This document shows, piece by piece, positions 1 through 8,950 of a stretch of 64,000 nucleotides of DNA. A program made the position numbers and the translations under genes. The notes beneath the pieces were generated by a model. The model was not told where the DNA came from. It ran no database searches and was given only the letters and a program-made list of their open reading frames with translations. Positions within the stretch are counted from its first letter, which is position 1; the number at the start of each line of letters is the position of its first letter. The stretch is taken from assembly GCF_013377535.1 (NCBI RefSeq), contig NZ_JABCJE010000010.1:1-64000 (forward strand), in the 5' to 3' direction. This DNA comes from Donghicola mangrovi. GTDB taxonomy: Bacteria; Pseudomonadota; Alphaproteobacteria; Rhodobacterales; Rhodobacteraceae.

Positions 1-2
1 GC

Positions 3-70
3 AATGACGTCTGACGAATGTGAATACACAGCTATGGTGCTACGCCGCCGCAAGTCCGCTCTCAGCCCTT
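3..70 (+). repeat. Dispersed intergenic repeat, copy A (partial at window edge)
   Basis: This 68-base stretch aligns without gaps to positions 3429-3496 (copy B) with about 10 mismatches by eye, roughly 85 percent identity. Both end in the same block CGCAAGTCCGCTCTCAGCCC. The left part of this copy is probably cut off by the window start. It is one of at least six related pieces confined to the first 14 kb. The function is unknown; it is degenerate and lies between genes. Confidence 0.6.
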
Positions 71-611
71 CCATGACATTTGTGCTCCTCACGGCGTCCA
101 ACCAAGCATTGCCGCGAAGCGCGGTTTCCTTTACGCGATACCAACTCCCGCACAGCGAAACAAATCCCATCAACATCATTTGTCATCGTCGAATGAGTTT
201 TGCAAAGAACCCTCATCTATCTGGAAATCAAATCACTATCAAATTATTTTAGTTTAGCATTTTCTTGATCTCCAGAAATTTTTGAAGCGTTTATTCTCTG
301 CCCCTGTCGGAACGGTTCAGAAGGCCCCTCAAGGTAAAACAATGTCTGCAGCCCTGTCTTGGCAGATGAGGCGAAAATATACTCGCCTTGCAATCTGTTA
401 AAATTCAAAACATGGGGCGTTAGTAGCGACAATTTCTTCCATATGGGCGACATCTTACATGTATAGGATATGAAGCTTAATTATCGATAGAAAGAGTTCA
501 TATAAATGGGAGTGACGTGTAACCTGTGAAAAGAGAAACATGCAATTTTGACTGCGCTAGACACATGGCGTCATTGTGATGCAAGATTGACTCGTGTGGC
601 GGGAGATAGGA
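71..611. other. AT-rich non-coding stretch
   Basis: No convincing gene. Short open frames on both strands lack a ribosome binding site and family resemblance. The composition is clearly more AT-rich than the core of the window, as in the genes that follow, which suggests acquired or decaying DNA. Confidence 0.4.
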
Positions 612-1169
612 ATGCGCAGGCGTTTTTTGATTCAAGTTTTTCTATTGTCTGCGAATGCATTGTGGCTGCCGAGTCGTGGAAGTGCAAGTGTAGGAAAGCT
701 GATAAAAGCTTTGAGCACCCTCTCCACGTCATCAGGACGTGTTGCCGCAAAAGATAGCATCAAAAATAGCGCAGTTAACAAAGGAGCAAGGTTATCTGCT
801 GAAAGCGCAGCAGCATACGCGGCTCGTAGCGCAGCGCAAAAGGTTGCTGGGTCAACGCCCTATGCTTCTAGAAATACTGCAACTTTAGCGAACGCTCTGT
901 CAATATTGGATTCCAGCGTTTCCGTTTCATTTGCACTTCGAGAGATATTTCAGAAAGAGAGCGATGTAGCGAGGGTTCTAGAGGGGCCCTCTGGCGCTGT
1001 AACTTCTACTGCAATCTACTATTTGCTATTGCAGGAATGTTCTAGGCAAGCACACATTGCAATGTGGGTAGATCTGCCTTTGCAAAATTTTAAAGGTTCT
1101 GGCGCAGGAAACGCATACAGCATCCGAAAGCTACAAAAAAATACGATGATGGGTACGTGGTATCCGTGA
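612..1169 (+). CDS. Hypothetical secreted protein, AT-rich
   Basis: A 185-residue protein of unknown family. It opens with a basic stretch (MRRRFL) and a hydrophobic run ending near SRGSAS, which looks like a signal peptide, so export is likely. The middle is rich in Ala, Ser and Lys without a recognisable motif. I chose the ATG at 612 over a GTG 18 bases upstream because it gives a clean signal peptide and has purine-rich sequence (GGGAGATAGG) just before it. Base composition differs from the core genes. It could be a spurious frame, but the N-terminus supports a real exported protein. Confidence 0.4.
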   Translation: MRRRFLIQVFLLSANALWLPSRGSASVGKLIKALSTLSTSSGRVAAKDSIKNSAVNKGARLSAESAAAYAARSAAQKVAGSTPYASRNTATLANALSILDSSVSVSFALREIFQKESDVARVLEGPSGAVTSTAIYYLLLQECSRQAHIAMWVDLPLQNFKGSGAGNAYSIRKLQKNTMMGTWYP

Positions 1170-1306
1170 ATATCGAGGTATTCGCTCGAAAAAGCTCGAG
1201 AAAATTGGGAATTTTATAATCTAGACATCTATTGGATCAATGCAACGGCTGGCTGGCTTATTACGTCTATGGAAAGCTTAGAGGGCCATTGAAAGGTGGA
1301 GAGATC

Positions 1307-1789
1307 ATGTTTCCCAAGAGGTTGTGGGGTCTTATTGGAGGAGCCGGTCTTGTGGTCGGGATTTTGGGAGACTCAATCTCTATCCTAGGCCCAATAGATG
1401 AATTCTTAAATGAATACTCAACTGAAGATGCCATTGGTCTAATATACAATCTGCATGATGCCATTTCCTCTTCCAATCAAGAGGCCTTGAGATTTATGGC
1501 TTCAATTTATGCGGATGGTGTAGATTTTTATGGCAGAACTTCTTCCGTAAGCGAGGTGGTAGATGAAAAGAAAAGGATATTTCACCGTTGGCCAAATCGA
1601 GATTACACGTTCGTTCCGATTGAGGAAAAGTCAGCCTGCACGAGATATCAATGTGTCGTTGTTGGGTGGACGAAGTTCAATGTGTCTAATGGGAATGGCC
1701 TGTATAATTCCGGTTCCGATATGTACAAATATACACTCGAACGCGTGAACGGGAATTACAAAATTGTTTCAGAAGTAAATGCGAAATAG
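1307..1789 (+). CDS. NTF2-like domain protein with N-terminal membrane segment
   Basis: A 160-residue protein. Residues about 5-22 (LWGLIGGAGLVVGILG) form a hydrophobic anchor or uncleaved signal. The C-terminal part carries a pattern (VDFYGR, then a helix with DEKKRIF, then RWPNRDY) that I recognise from NTF2-like (SnoaL-fold) domains of the type attached to membrane or secreted proteins; this is fold-level recognition only. The ATG at 1307 follows a GGTGGAGAG ribosome binding site 5-10 bases upstream. Neighbours on the same strand are other small exported proteins. No catalytic residues can be assigned; such domains often bind small ligands or act as sensors. Confidence 0.6.
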   Translation: MFPKRLWGLIGGAGLVVGILGDSISILGPIDEFLNEYSTEDAIGLIYNLHDAISSSNQEALRFMASIYADGVDFYGRTSSVSEVVDEKKRIFHRWPNRDYTFVPIEEKSACTRYQCVVVGWTKFNVSNGNGLYNSGSDMYKYTLERVNGNYKIVSEVNAK

Positions 1790-1875
1790 CGCCTTCCTAC
1801 GGCTGTACGCTGACGGCTACACTTGCGCACTTAAAGACGCACTAGTGTCCTAGTCCTAACCAGATAAATTGCACA

Positions 1876-2154
1876 ATGCTGAGAACTGTCAGTTGGGGCG
1901 AGTTTCTAAGGAGTGGGAATCTGCTTGTTGAATGGCATGATTTGATTGAGAAAAAAGATATTCCAAACATGAGCGTGCAAATTCGCCACAGCGCAGCCGC
2001 ATCTCTGTTCGCAGTGCAAACAACCCTTCCGCCCCGATTTACAAGTCCGGTAGAGGGGACCTTCATCTTGGAACAGTGGCGGGGCGAGAAGTGGAAAATT
2101 TGGGTGTTCGATTTGGCTAAAGAACTTCAATTACTGGGTTTCTTTGCAGAATGA
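1876..2154 (+). CDS. Small hypothetical protein
   Basis: A 92-residue open frame between the NTF2-like gene and two secreted-protein genes, same strand. The C-terminal half reads like folded protein (EQWRGEKWKIWVFDLAKEL), but there is no recognisable family and no clear ribosome binding site before the ATG. It may be a remnant of a longer gene. Confidence 0.3.
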   Translation: MLRTVSWGEFLRSGNLLVEWHDLIEKKDIPNMSVQIRHSAAASLFAVQTTLPPRFTSPVEGTFILEQWRGEKWKIWVFDLAKELQLLGFFAE

Positions 2155-2268
2155 GTGCAAATACTTCAGTTAAAAATGGCTATTTGTTGATGCTTTTAAG
2201 TAATGAAATTTAAGAAGAAGCGTGGTGAGCATATCGTTCAAACGTAATACTGTTTTTGGGGAATTGGT

Positions 2269-2610
2269 ATGATAAAATTTTCAGTTTCATTGTCTTGTCT
2301 TATTCTGATATCCGCTACTTCTCTTCGCGCGCAAGAGACCGCCAGAGAGGTAATGCAATTGGTGCGCGACACCTGCCAGACGGCTAAGGATGAAGGTAGT
2401 TTTTCAAGTTTAGTTGCAAAGGGAAAAATTGATGGAAGCGTCCGGGTTCGCCTCGTCGGAAAATTAGAGGCAGACGCCTATGTTGAACTGACCGATGAGG
2501 AGTGGTCCAGTATAAGGCAGGTTGTAAATACGGATCAACTTTCCGACAATCAAGACTACCGAGCTTGCGTCAAGGAATTGACGCCCATTGTTATGGGAAA
2601 ACTGAAATGA
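2269..2610 (+). CDS. Small secreted protein with a C-terminal YRACVKELTP motif
   Basis: A 113-residue protein with a signal peptide (MIKFSVSLSCLILIS, cleavage near LRAQ). The mature part has two cysteines, one near CQTAKDEG and one in the C-terminal YRACVKELTPI, which may form a disulfide. The pattern Cys, then Trp-x-x-Ile-x-Gln-Val, then NxxYRxCVxELT recurs in the next gene, so the two are tandem paralogues over about 90 residues. I have seen similar YRxCV tails in small alphaproteobacterial proteins but cannot name a family. The stop codon overlaps the start of the next gene (ATGA at 2607-2610), which indicates translational coupling. Confidence 0.65.
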   Translation: MIKFSVSLSCLILISATSLRAQETAREVMQLVRDTCQTAKDEGSFSSLVAKGKIDGSVRVRLVGKLEADAYVELTDEEWSSIRQVVNTDQLSDNQDYRACVKELTPIVMGKLK

Positions 2611-3152
2611 AGAAGATTCACGCGGTTTTTTTGTTTTGTCTTCTTTTTCCCGGATTTTGCCTTGCAAACGAGAGCTTGAGTGAAAGAGCTGCACGGCTGG
2701 CCGTAGATAGCTGTACCGTTTCATCTGTACAGGGTGTAGTCCGCAATTCAAGGAATAATCTGGTACTTAGCTCTTCGGGAAGCTCACAGAACATAGAAGT
2801 AACCGAAGAAAGTTGGAACGGGATTCAACAAGTTTTGCGAGAACATCAGCAGATAGAAAGTGCGAACTATCGCGAGTGTGTACGTGAATTAACGAAACGG
2901 TTCATTGAAGCAGAGGCGATCGCTTTGCCTCAGTTTGTAACTTGCTACGTGGATGATGTTCGTCCACCGGATGATTGGCTCGCGCTAAGAACAGAACCCA
3001 GCACAAGTCGTGGCGTTCGTTTGGCAAAATTAGCACCGGGAGAGAGTATTAAATTCTTGGGCGACCGCACGGGCGATTGGCATAGAGTTGAAACCGCCGA
3101 CGGATCCGTTGGCTGGGTCTCTTGGAAGCTTCCAAGATGGATTAGTTGTTGA
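2607..3152 (+). CDS. Secreted protein: YRxCVxELT domain plus C-terminal SH3 domain
   Basis: A 181-residue protein. Residues 1-19 form a signal peptide (KKIHAVFLFCLLFPGFCLA). Residues about 25-105 repeat the domain of the upstream gene (WNGIQQV, NYRECVRELT). The C-terminal 70 residues resemble a bacterial SH3 (SH3b) domain: LRTEPSTSRGVRLAKLAPGE, then DWHRVETADGSVGWV. Bacterial SH3 domains commonly bind peptidoglycan or proteins in the periplasm. The ATG overlaps the upstream stop by four bases, so the two proteins are probably made together. The role is unknown; the shared domain suggests duplication followed by SH3 acquisition. Confidence 0.7.
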   Translation: MKKIHAVFLFCLLFPGFCLANESLSERAARLAVDSCTVSSVQGVVRNSRNNLVLSSSGSSQNIEVTEESWNGIQQVLREHQQIESANYRECVRELTKRFIEAEAIALPQFVTCYVDDVRPPDDWLALRTEPSTSRGVRLAKLAPGESIKFLGDRTGDWHRVETADGSVGWVSWKLPRWISC

Positions 3153-4253
3153 GAGCACGCAGACAGTTCAAAGAACTCCCCAAAATTGAGGAAGAAACGT
3201 TTAAGCGTTTCGCAGCATTACGTACGTTTTGGTTCTTGAGTGGCGTGTCCATCACTGCGTTTGGCCCGAACGGTTGCTTCCAAGTAGTGAGCCCAATGAA
3301 GCAAAGTCCGCTAACTGCGCATTCCCGACCTTCGGCTGTTAAAGATGTTGCGGGATGCCTCGAAAGTCCGGTCTGGTGAAGCTGCACTGCGGCATCGGCG
3401 CAATCCCGACCGGCAGCAAAGGGCCGGGAATGACGTTTGCCGAATGTCAGTACACGCGTCTGGTGCTGCGCTGCCGCAAGTCCGCTCTCAGCCCTTCGGC
3501 GAAATTTCATTACGGTATTAGAATAGCTTGGGCTCGCTGAGTTGGGTCGCTCTTTTTTCGGCGAACCACGCAATCTAAAAGCCATAGTACGAGAACAGAT
3601 GCATCGATCCGGCTGCCATCATCGGCGTTTGGCCCGAGTTGTAGATGCAGAAGTTATCGAACTCACGCTCGGCTATTCGTTAGTGGCATCCGCGATGTCA
3701 CCGAAGGCGGGTGGTAAAAGTTCATTCGATGGTCTGTTTCCAGAGCCATGGCGACGTTTTCGCTAAATCTCTGCACTACCAACGCGGTCGGGATGCCTCA
3801 GGCCCAGGTTTGGATATCATTGCTTAACAACGAGACGTTGCGGGCCCACGGTGCGACGGTTGTCCGGTTCTGCCCGGGCGACCAACCAAGGCGGCGGCAA
3901 CTCTTGGATTAGGTGGAGGCTTGAGGCGACAACCGCATAGGCAGTTGCGGCCAGAAGCATGGCGCATTGCTCAGAAAGCAGCGAGCCGTAAGCAGCTTCT
4001 CGTCATGAACAGATTTCGTGCTCCAGGTCGACATCAATGCCTGCACCGTCCCCTTTTGGTTGCGTAAAATCAATCTAGGTGCGCTCGCTCTATGACAGTT
4101 TCCGGTCCAACCTGTTCCATAGACGCGTCCGGCTGCATTCGCCACCCAAATTGTAGGATGTCGCTGGACAGGTTTGCGCTCATAGCTTACGCGCTCGACT
4201 GTCAGAAAGGAATGACGGTCGCGCAGACGGCATGCCAGTCAACTAATGGGCGC
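3153..4253. other. Gene-free degenerate region, possible transposase remnant
   Basis: No intact gene. Copy B of the dispersed repeat lies at 3365-3505, with related sequence reaching upstream to about 3285. On the minus strand, from about 4010 down to 3820, a stop-broken frame (start ...REAAYGSLLSEQCAMLLA...) resembles the helical C-terminus of a DDE transposase, but this is weak. The frame is interrupted by stops, and no terminal inverted repeats are evident. Confidence 0.35.
3365..3505 (+). repeat. Dispersed intergenic repeat, copy B
   Basis: The most complete copy seen. It begins with the family core CCGGTCTGGTGAAGCTGCAC and contains an imperfect hairpin (ATCCCGACCGGC to GGCCGGGAAT). Its last 68 bases (3429-3496) match copy A at the window start. 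Related cores occur at about 10,608, 11,395, 12,786 and 13,535. It lies downstream of the SH3 protein gene. Confidence 0.65.
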
Positions 4254-5183
4254 TCACCCTGTGTACATACCATTCAGCCAGGTGGTCATGGCCGCGAGGC
4301 GGGCTCGCGTGTCGTGGCAATATGCCATGGCGCGCAGGTAGCCGTGGATCAGCCCCTTGCCCTCATCGAAGGTCACGTCGTTGCCCGCAGCCCGCAATAT
4401 TTCGGCATAGGCGTAGCCGTCGTCGCGCAGCGGATCGTGCTCTGCCACGGCTATGAAGGCGGGCGGCAGCCCTGTGTGATTTTCGGCGTGCAAGGGTGCT
4501 GCGAGTGGATGTGTCAGGTTCTCTTCCGAGCCGCAGTACATCATATTGGTCGCGGCCATGTCCCGCGTGCGGACCAGCGGACCTTCGGCGTTCTCCTGAT
4601 ATGACGGGAAGGACATCTCGAAGTGAACGCATGGATAGACCAGCAACTGGGCCATTGGTGCAGCATCGGTGCCGCGCAGCTTAAGGCAGGCTGCAGCTGC
4701 AAGGTTGGCCCCTGCGCTGTCACCGCCGATGGCGACGCGGGTCGGATCGATGCCAAGATCGGCTGCGTTTTCGCTGACCCAGCGGGCCACGTCGATCACC
4801 TCATGCACGGCCTTTGGAAAGGGATGCTCGGGCGCGAGGGCATAGTCTACGCTGATCACGGTCTGGGCATTGGCCTCGGCGATGCGGCTGGTGATGTCAG
4901 AGTGGGTCATCGGGCTACCCTGCATCCACGCGCCGCCATGCATGTAGATCAGGCAAGGCTGCACTCCGCCTCTGCTATGGCGGTCGATCCGGCACAAAAC
5001 ATTGCGCCCTTCAGAGCGGACAAAGCGGGTGGCGACCTCAACGCTGTCGGGGTGCGGCATGCGCATCCGGTCTGCGATATATTCGAACAGCAACCGGCGG
5101 TCGGTGATGGGCGCGCCCTCGGGCAGATCGCTCCATGCATTGTTCCAGACCTGAAGGAAGGTGTTGATTTCGGGATTGATCAT
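4254..5183 (-). CDS. Alpha/beta hydrolase, hormone-sensitive-lipase type esterase
   Basis: A 309-residue cytoplasmic esterase of the HSL family (bacterial esterase family IV). The oxyanion-hole motif HGGAW is at residues 82-86 and the nucleophile elbow GDSAG at 154-158 (Ser156). The acid is in HDPLRDD (Asp250) and the base in IHGYLR (His280), so the catalytic set is complete. It follows the TRAP permease gene by 17 bases on the same strand, so it is probably the last gene of the dctP-dctQ-dctM-esterase operon. It would hydrolyse an ester or lactone form of the imported carboxylate, or release it; the substrate is not predictable. An RBS-like GGAGACT lies just upstream of the ATG. Confidence 0.85.
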   Translation of the reverse strand: MINPEINTFLQVWNNAWSDLPEGAPITDRRLLFEYIADRMRMPHPDSVEVATRFVRSEGRNVLCRIDRHSRGGVQPCLIYMHGGAWMQGSPMTHSDITSRIAEANAQTVISVDYALAPEHPFPKAVHEVIDVARWVSENAADLGIDPTRVAIGGDSAGANLAAAACLKLRGTDAAPMAQLLVYPCVHFEMSFPSYQENAEGPLVRTRDMAATNMMYCGSEENLTHPLAAPLHAENHTGLPPAFIAVAEHDPLRDDGYAYAEILRAAGNDVTFDEGKGLIHGYLRAMAYCHDTRARLAAMTTWLNGMYTG

Positions 5184-5200
5184 TGGAGTCTCCTTGGCGA

Positions 5201-6502
5201 TCAGCCTTGGTAGCCAAGCAGGCGCGGCAAAAAGAGGACGAAATCGGGGACAAAGGTGATGATCCCCAGTGCAAACAGCAGCGCCAGAATAAAGGGCCAG
5301 ATATCGCGGACGATGGCGCCAAGGGGCTGTTTGGTGATGTTCGCGGTGATGAACAGCAGCAGGCCGTAGGGTGGCGTGATCAACCCCAGCATCGAGTTGA
5401 CAACGGCGATGACGCCAAAATGGATCAGATCAATACCCATGGCCTGCACGGCGGGGATCAGGATCGGCACCACGATTAGCAGGATTGCGCCGCCTTCCAG
5501 CACACATCCCAACAGTAAGATCAGGATGTTGACCATCACCAGAAAACCGGTCGGGCTAAGGTCCATGCTGCCAAGCCATGTGGCCAGTGCGTTCGGCACG
5601 TCTTCGCGGGTGATCACATAGTTGAAGGTGATCGAGCCTGCGATCAACACACCGATGGAACCAGCGGATCGGGCGCCAGACGACAGTGTCTCCCAGAACG
5701 CGCGGAAGCTGACCGAGCGATACAGCATGACCGAGATCATTAGCGCATAGGCGGATGCGACGGCTGCAGCCTCGGTCGGGGTGACGATGCCGCTGTAGAT
5801 GCCGCCCAGAAGTATGACCGGCAGCATTAGGGCCGGAAGGGCCTGCATGGTGATACGCGGCAATTCGGACATTGGAACGGCCTGATCCGTAGGGAAGCCG
5901 CGCTTGCGGGCGATGATGTAGTTCATCACAGACATCGCCAGCGCCATCAACAGGCCGGGGGCAAGGCCCGCCGCAAAGAGAAAGCCCACAGACTGATCCG
6001 ACACCAGTGCATAGAGCACCATTGGAATTGATGGCGGGATGATCGGGCCGACGGTGGCCGTGGCTGCGGTGATCGCAGCGGCGTAGCTGGCAGTATATTT
6101 CCCGTCACGGGTCATCAGGCCGATGATGATTTTGCCCATGCCCACCGCATCGGCTACGGCTGAGCCCGACATACCGGAAAAGATCACCGAAGAGACCACG
6201 TTCACATGGCCTAGCCCGCCACGGAAGCGACCAACCAGCGCTTGGCAGAACCGTAGCAGACGGTCCGCAAGGCTACCGATGTTCATGATGTCTGCGGCCA
6301 GAATAAAAAGTGGGATCGCAAGCAGTGTATAGCCGTTGTAAAGGCCCTGTAGCAGCTGCTCGGATGCGATGGAGGGGTCATAGCCCTTCATGATCAGATA
6401 CAGGAACGAGCCGCACATCATGGCGAGGCCGACGGAAAGACCTGCGATCGACAGAAAGACGATCAGCGCCATGGAAAGCAGAAACGGATCAGTCATAGTC
6501 AT
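5201..6502 (-). CDS. dctM: TRAP transporter large permease (DctM family)
   Basis: A 433-residue inner-membrane protein with about a dozen hydrophobic segments and the family hallmarks near residues 70-150 (LADRLLRFCQALVGRFRGGL, then SGMSGSAVADAVG). It carries the Na+-coupled translocation step of a TRAP importer. Length and motifs are normal. The ATG at 6502 has a GGAG four bases upstream and overlaps the end of the small permease gene by 14 bases, so the two subunits are translationally coupled. A second in-frame ATG two codons later is an alternative. The substrate is unknown; the neighbouring esterase suggests an organic acid or its ester. Confidence 0.93.
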   Translation of the reverse strand: MTMTDPFLLSMALIVFLSIAGLSVGLAMMCGSFLYLIMKGYDPSIASEQLLQGLYNGYTLLAIPLFILAADIMNIGSLADRLLRFCQALVGRFRGGLGHVNVVSSVIFSGMSGSAVADAVGMGKIIIGLMTRDGKYTASYAAAITAATATVGPIIPPSIPMVLYALVSDQSVGFLFAAGLAPGLLMALAMSVMNYIIARKRGFPTDQAVPMSELPRITMQALPALMLPVILLGGIYSGIVTPTEAAAVASAYALMISVMLYRSVSFRAFWETLSSGARSAGSIGVLIAGSITFNYVITREDVPNALATWLGSMDLSPTGFLVMVNILILLLGCVLEGGAILLIVVPILIPAVQAMGIDLIHFGVIAVVNSMLGLITPPYGLLLFITANITKQPLGAIVRDIWPFILALLFALGIITFVPDFVLFLPRLLGYQG

Positions 6503-7010
6503 GGGTCTCCGGATGCAGGTCTACCTCGTCGCGGCTGCGCGATCCCATGATGCCGCCCCATGCGGTCAGTAGCATCCTGATGATGACCGAGATGTGGAAG
6601 GGGATGTAGATGCCGAACACCAGATCAAAGGGCCAGCGCAGATAGGCGGTGCGCTCGATCTCCATGAAGGTCACGTAGCCCCACGCGGCGGGCAAGGTGT
6701 AGATGAAGATCACGGCGCAGGTCAGGCCAGTAAAAACATCAAAGGCGCGGCGCACGGCGCGCGGCACGGCGCTGTAGACGATATCCAGACGGATCATATC
6801 CCCTTGGCGGACCACAAAGGCAAAGCTGAATAGGATGCCCCAGACCCATGCGATGGTCACCCATTCTACGGTCCAGCCGACGGGCAGGTTCAGGAAATAG
6901 CGGAAGACGATTTGCAGGATAAACACAGCGAACATGCTGCCCAGAAGCAGCGCGCTGATGTGACGAGGCAAAGCGGCAAACCGCTGCCAGAGCGTAGTGA
7001 CAGGTTCCAT
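6489..7010 (-). CDS. dctQ: TRAP transporter small permease (DctQ family)
   Basis: A 173-residue protein with four predicted membrane helices, including the DctQ-like stretch NLPVGWTVEWVTIAWVW and a charged loop RQGDMIRLD. It partners the large permease encoded next. I start it at the ATG at 7010; the open frame extends upstream to 7106, but those residues are basic and unlike the family. The gene begins about 80 bases after the binding-protein gene ends and overlaps the large-permease gene by 14 bases. Confidence 0.9.
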   Translation of the reverse strand: MEPVTTLWQRFAALPRHISALLLGSMFAVFILQIVFRYFLNLPVGWTVEWVTIAWVWGILFSFAFVVRQGDMIRLDIVYSAVPRAVRRAFDVFTGLTCAVIFIYTLPAAWGYVTFMEIERTAYLRWPFDLVFGIYIPFHISVIIRMLLTAWGGIMGSRSRDEVDLHPETHDYD

Positions 7011-7089
7011 AGCTGATCCGGTCCTGAAAGGCGCGAAGGATCGGCAGGGATAGCAAACTATCCCTGCCGGTTTGCAGCGTTTGCGGGCC

Positions 7090-8067
7090 TTATTGGCCGA
7101 AGGCAATGATTGCGTCGATCATGCCGTCGGGCCAGTCTTTCGAGTACTCCGAGTTTTGGTAGACCTCGATCACGTGGCTTTGGAAAGCGGCGTTGTCAGG
7201 GGTGTAGACGTCCAGCCCATTGGCGACCATGTCCGCCTCAAGCGTGGCTTCCTGATCCAGAGTCACCTTGTCTAGCGCCGACTCGAAATTGTCGGCGCAT
7301 TCCTGAACCTTGGCCTGCTGCGCCTCGGTCATCGAGTTCCACTTGGACATCGAGATCGTGAATTCGTTCGCGGCGATCAGGTGGGCGGTCTTGCCGATGT
7401 GGTTGATCACTTCGTCGAACTTCATGCTGCGCACTGCGGGAAAGCCGTTGTCCTGACCGTCAATCGCGCCGGTTTGCAGGGCGGTGTAGACCTCGGTGAA
7501 GGGAACGGGAACGGGCGATGCGCCCATGGCAGTGCCAACGAACTGCCAGCCCTCACCGGGAGGCATGCGCAGTTTTACACCTTCCAGATCGGCAGGGGTC
7601 ATGATGCGATTGTCGCCCACATAGCCCAGATGGCGGGCGCCGATGTAGGGGAAGGACAGGATCTTTACCTTTGCCTTCTCTTCGATCTCAGCCAGCATGC
7701 TGTCCAGCACGTCCGAATTGTAGACCGCACGCATGTGGTCATAGTCGCGGAACAAGAAGGGTGTGCCCAAAATCGCGGTCGAGGGGATCTGGTTGTAGAA
7801 ATCAAATATCGCCAGGTTCGCCATATCCAAGTTGCCGCGCTGCATGGCGGTCATCTCGGTGCCCTGCTTGAACAGGGTCGCGCCGTGGTAGGACTTGAAT
7901 TCAAACTCATCCCCAAGGCAGGCGCCGAACGCTTCGCGCAGGGTCGTGGTACGGATGTCATTCTCGGACACGGTGTCCGAGTAGATCAACTCGACCCGAT
8001 CGGCGGCAAAGGCCGCGGTCCCGAGTGAACAGGCGGCCACGCAGGCCATCAGGGTATTCTTCATCAT
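7090..8067 (-). CDS. dctP: TRAP transporter substrate-binding protein (DctP family)
   Basis: A 325-residue periplasmic binding protein. A signal peptide (KNTLMACVAACSLGTAAFAA) is followed by a typical DctP fold: LEGVKLRMPPGEG with the conserved Arg that binds a substrate carboxylate, and ALQTGAIDGQDNG, the family signature. The start is an ATG-ATG pair preceded by a strong GGGAGGAG ribosome binding site. It is the first gene of the dctP-dctQ-dctM-esterase operon and is transcribed away from the TetR gene across a 167-base spacer with a palindrome, so local repression is likely. Confidence 0.93.
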   Translation of the reverse strand: MMKNTLMACVAACSLGTAAFAADRVELIYSDTVSENDIRTTTLREAFGACLGDEFEFKSYHGATLFKQGTEMTAMQRGNLDMANLAIFDFYNQIPSTAILGTPFLFRDYDHMRAVYNSDVLDSMLAEIEEKAKVKILSFPYIGARHLGYVGDNRIMTPADLEGVKLRMPPGEGWQFVGTAMGASPVPVPFTEVYTALQTGAIDGQDNGFPAVRSMKFDEVINHIGKTAHLIAANEFTISMSKWNSMTEAQQAKVQECADNFESALDKVTLDQEATLEADMVANGLDVYTPDNAAFQSHVIEVYQNSEYSKDWPDGMIDAIIAFGQ

Positions 8068-8149
8068 GGTCGTCTCCTCCCGGACGGTGTCCCTTGCGAT
8101 GCTCGACGGCGACCTCCTCGCCCGTCAAAACATCGCTTGCATTTTTTGT

Positions 8150-8159
8150 ACCACGTGGT
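8150..8159. promoter_or_regulatory. Palindromic candidate operator in the dctP / tetR spacer
   Basis: A perfect 10-base palindrome, ACCACGTGGT, in the divergent spacer (8068-8234). A symmetrical position fits a dimeric regulator, most simply the TetR protein encoded at 8235. TetR-type operators are usually longer, so the flanks may contribute. Binding is inferred, not shown. Confidence 0.45.
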
Positions 8160-8234
8160 TCATTTAAGTAAAGACAGTTTCTGATTGTATTCACTCAGCC
8201 CTTGGCACACTGTCTCTCTGGGAGGATTTGTTTC

Positions 8235-8912
8235 GTGAAATCAGAGGACAAGCCACGCCCGCGCGCCGGACGGCGCAGACTGGCCGCCGATCAGGACGGG
8301 GCGGATCTAGCGCAGGAGACGCGGCGGAACATCATCGAAGTCGCCACGCGGGAATTCGTTGCCCACGGATTCGAGGGCGCCAGCGTGAATGAAATCGCCA
8401 AGGCCTCGGATACGTCGAAGCGCATGTTGTACTATCACTTCGAGTCCAAGCAAGGCCTCTATGCTGCCGTACTGGAAGCCGCCTATGCCCGCGTTGGCCG
8501 CAACGCCGAAGGGGCCGATCCTGGCATTTCGGCCATGGAAAGCCTGCGGGCCTATGCACAGGAAGCCTTTGACAAGTTTAACGCCAATGAGGATTTCGTC
8601 CGTCTCATCATGGCCGAGAACCTCGCCAACGGGTCAACCATCCGGGGGTCCGACCCCGTTCGCAGGCGCAGTAACGCCAACCTCGCCGCCTTGGACGCGA
8701 TCTGCGCGCGCGGCCGCGCAGAGGGCACTATGCGTCCCGATTTTCGCGTGATCGACCTGTATTTCGCGATCCTTGGCGTGTCCTTTCACGCGGTATCGAA
8801 CCGGGTTTCGACGGAGGTGTCGCTAGGGCTTGAACTTGGCACCGAAGAAGAGCTGGCATTTCGCCGCAAACTGGTTGGCGATCTCGCCTGCCGCTACGCG
8901 AAGACATCCTGA
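8235..8912 (+). CDS. TetR family transcriptional regulator
   Basis: A 225-residue regulator. Residues about 25-75 form the TetR DNA-binding domain (RRNIIEVATREFVAHGFEGA, SVNEIAKASDTSKRMLYYHF). The C-terminal ligand domain has a TetR_C-like pattern. A GTG at 8235 is chosen because GGGAGGA ends ten bases before it; a TTG at 8202 would give an extra, non-homologous N-terminus. It is divergent from the TRAP operon and probably controls both it and itself. The DUF3237 gene follows 38 bases later. Confidence 0.9.
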   Translation: MKSEDKPRPRAGRRRLAADQDGADLAQETRRNIIEVATREFVAHGFEGASVNEIAKASDTSKRMLYYHFESKQGLYAAVLEAAYARVGRNAEGADPGISAMESLRAYAQEAFDKFNANEDFVRLIMAENLANGSTIRGSDPVRRRSNANLAALDAICARGRAEGTMRPDFRVIDLYFAILGVSFHAVSNRVSTEVSLGLELGTEEELAFRRKLVGDLACRYAKTS

Positions 8913-8950
8913 GGGGCGCGCCGCGGTCCCGCAACACGAGAGGCAATCCT

